In this document: positions 63,151-64,000 of the stretch, in pieces
Numbering within the stretch: position 1 is the stretch's first letter
How the letters are laid out: every line of letters begins with the position of its first letter
Source: Chaunax sp. Z400
Lineage: Eukaryota > Chordata > Actinopteri > Lophiiformes > Chaunacidae
DNA length: 64,000 bases
Reading direction: 5' to 3'
Assembly (NCBI GenBank): GCA_037577475.1
Contig: CM075197.1
Coordinates: 18,674,650 to 18,738,649, forward strand
Notes under the pieces: model-generated
Databases searched by the model: none
The model's input: the letters and a program-made list of their open reading frames with translations, nothing else
Told to the model about the DNA's origin: nothing
Translations under genes and position numbers: made by a program

Positions 63151-64000
63151 CTGGAGAGAAACACCCAAGGGAGTAAGGGGGGTGGGGAGGAGGGCGAGAA
63201 AGGAGAGGACAGTCAGTGCTGTGATAAGAGCCTTTACAACAGGACAGACCCCTAAGCTATAATGTAGAGTGGCGTTGACAGACAGACTCCAATTAGATTT
63301 CTATCCTCCAGTCTGTCACACAAACACTTTGAAGGACACGGTGCTTGAATGGGCCCAACATGAGGATGGGCTTAAGACTGTGGGGTCTGTTGACAAATCC
63401 AATGCAGTTGAATACCAACATACATTTCCATACTATATCCTTTTGCTGTCTGACACATACCGGGCAAGATGGAATTTCATGTTTGGCACACAAGAGAAAC
63501 CAAGCAGGATCTGTCTGAGACACACACTAACAGCAGCTGGAAAATGTGTAATTGGTTTGACTACAGCACCCCAAAGGTAACATGAAGAAATGGAACATTA
63601 GAATACTTGACATCATTGGCAAAACCTGCAACAATGAACCCTAAAGGGGTTTTCACAGGAGCACAGCTGGTTACACAGCATACATTACAACATTACAACA
63701 ACCATGGCAAAAAAAAAAGAGCGAAGAGAAGCGTTGTTAGTCTCTGAACTGAACGAGGAGTGGTAATGATGAACACTGCAAGTTCTAGGGAGAAATGTGA
63801 TAGAGACAAAACACGTCACCATTTCTCATTGATATGGAGAGATCCAACAGCCTATCACACAGCAGAAATAAATGTGAAAACCGCCAGTTGTTGTGCAACC
63901 TCACCGCCTCTGGCCTTTGTCAAACTTCGAGACATATTTTACTGGGGTCAACGATGACAATGTTCATTATGATTAGTGCAACGAAAGAGAGACAGTATCA
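63151..64000 (-). other. usp22: usp22 intron 1 (partial)
   Basis: No sequence matching the USP22 N-terminus (a peptide like DNWKQNLRAIYQCFVW followed by RKRK and a donor) is found here, so exon 1 must be beyond the window. No other feature is recognised. Confidence 0.65.

Overview
The window is animal nuclear DNA, most likely from a bony fish. It is AT-rich and mostly non-coding. It carries long CA/TG microsatellites, split genes with GT-AG introns, and dispersed repeats that I recognise as common in teleost genomes (Tc1 remnants, SINE-like tails, repeats ending in 'gaaaacataacctc...ggaggtaa'). There is no bacterial or viral gene content and no CRISPR or operon structure.

Layout. From 1 to about 45.6 kb I find no convincing coding exon. 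This is a gene-poor stretch with scattered degenerate repeats, microsatellites and several repeat-free blocks with homeodomain-like TAATTA motifs that look like candidate conserved non-coding elements. At 45651-46763 (+) there is an intact single-exon somatostatin receptor of 370 residues, best matched to SSTR2. A splice acceptor just upstream of its ATG suggests an unplaced 5' UTR exon. From about 50.3 kb to beyond the right edge, on the minus strand, lies usp22, the ubiquitin protease of the SAGA deubiquitinase module. I could place 12 coding exons from their reading phases, splice sites and remembered human protein. They give 471 residues ending in the native stop. The first coding exon (about 57 residues in human) is off the right end.

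The two genes converge tail to tail. Their best poly(A) signals lie about 1 kb apart (49.31 kb on + and 50.36 kb on -). Both predicted 3' UTRs contain a long CA repeat in the sense orientation. They are not functionally linked in any obvious way: one is a Gi-coupled peptide hormone receptor and the other a chromatin deubiquitinase.

I did not find a new kind of system. The most checkable oddities are: a shifted splice donor after usp22 exon 6 that would add four residues to the catalytic domain; an extra cysteine in the receptor's second extracellular loop; a perfect 21-bp-arm palindrome at 4.34 kb; and candidate enhancer blocks upstream of the receptor.
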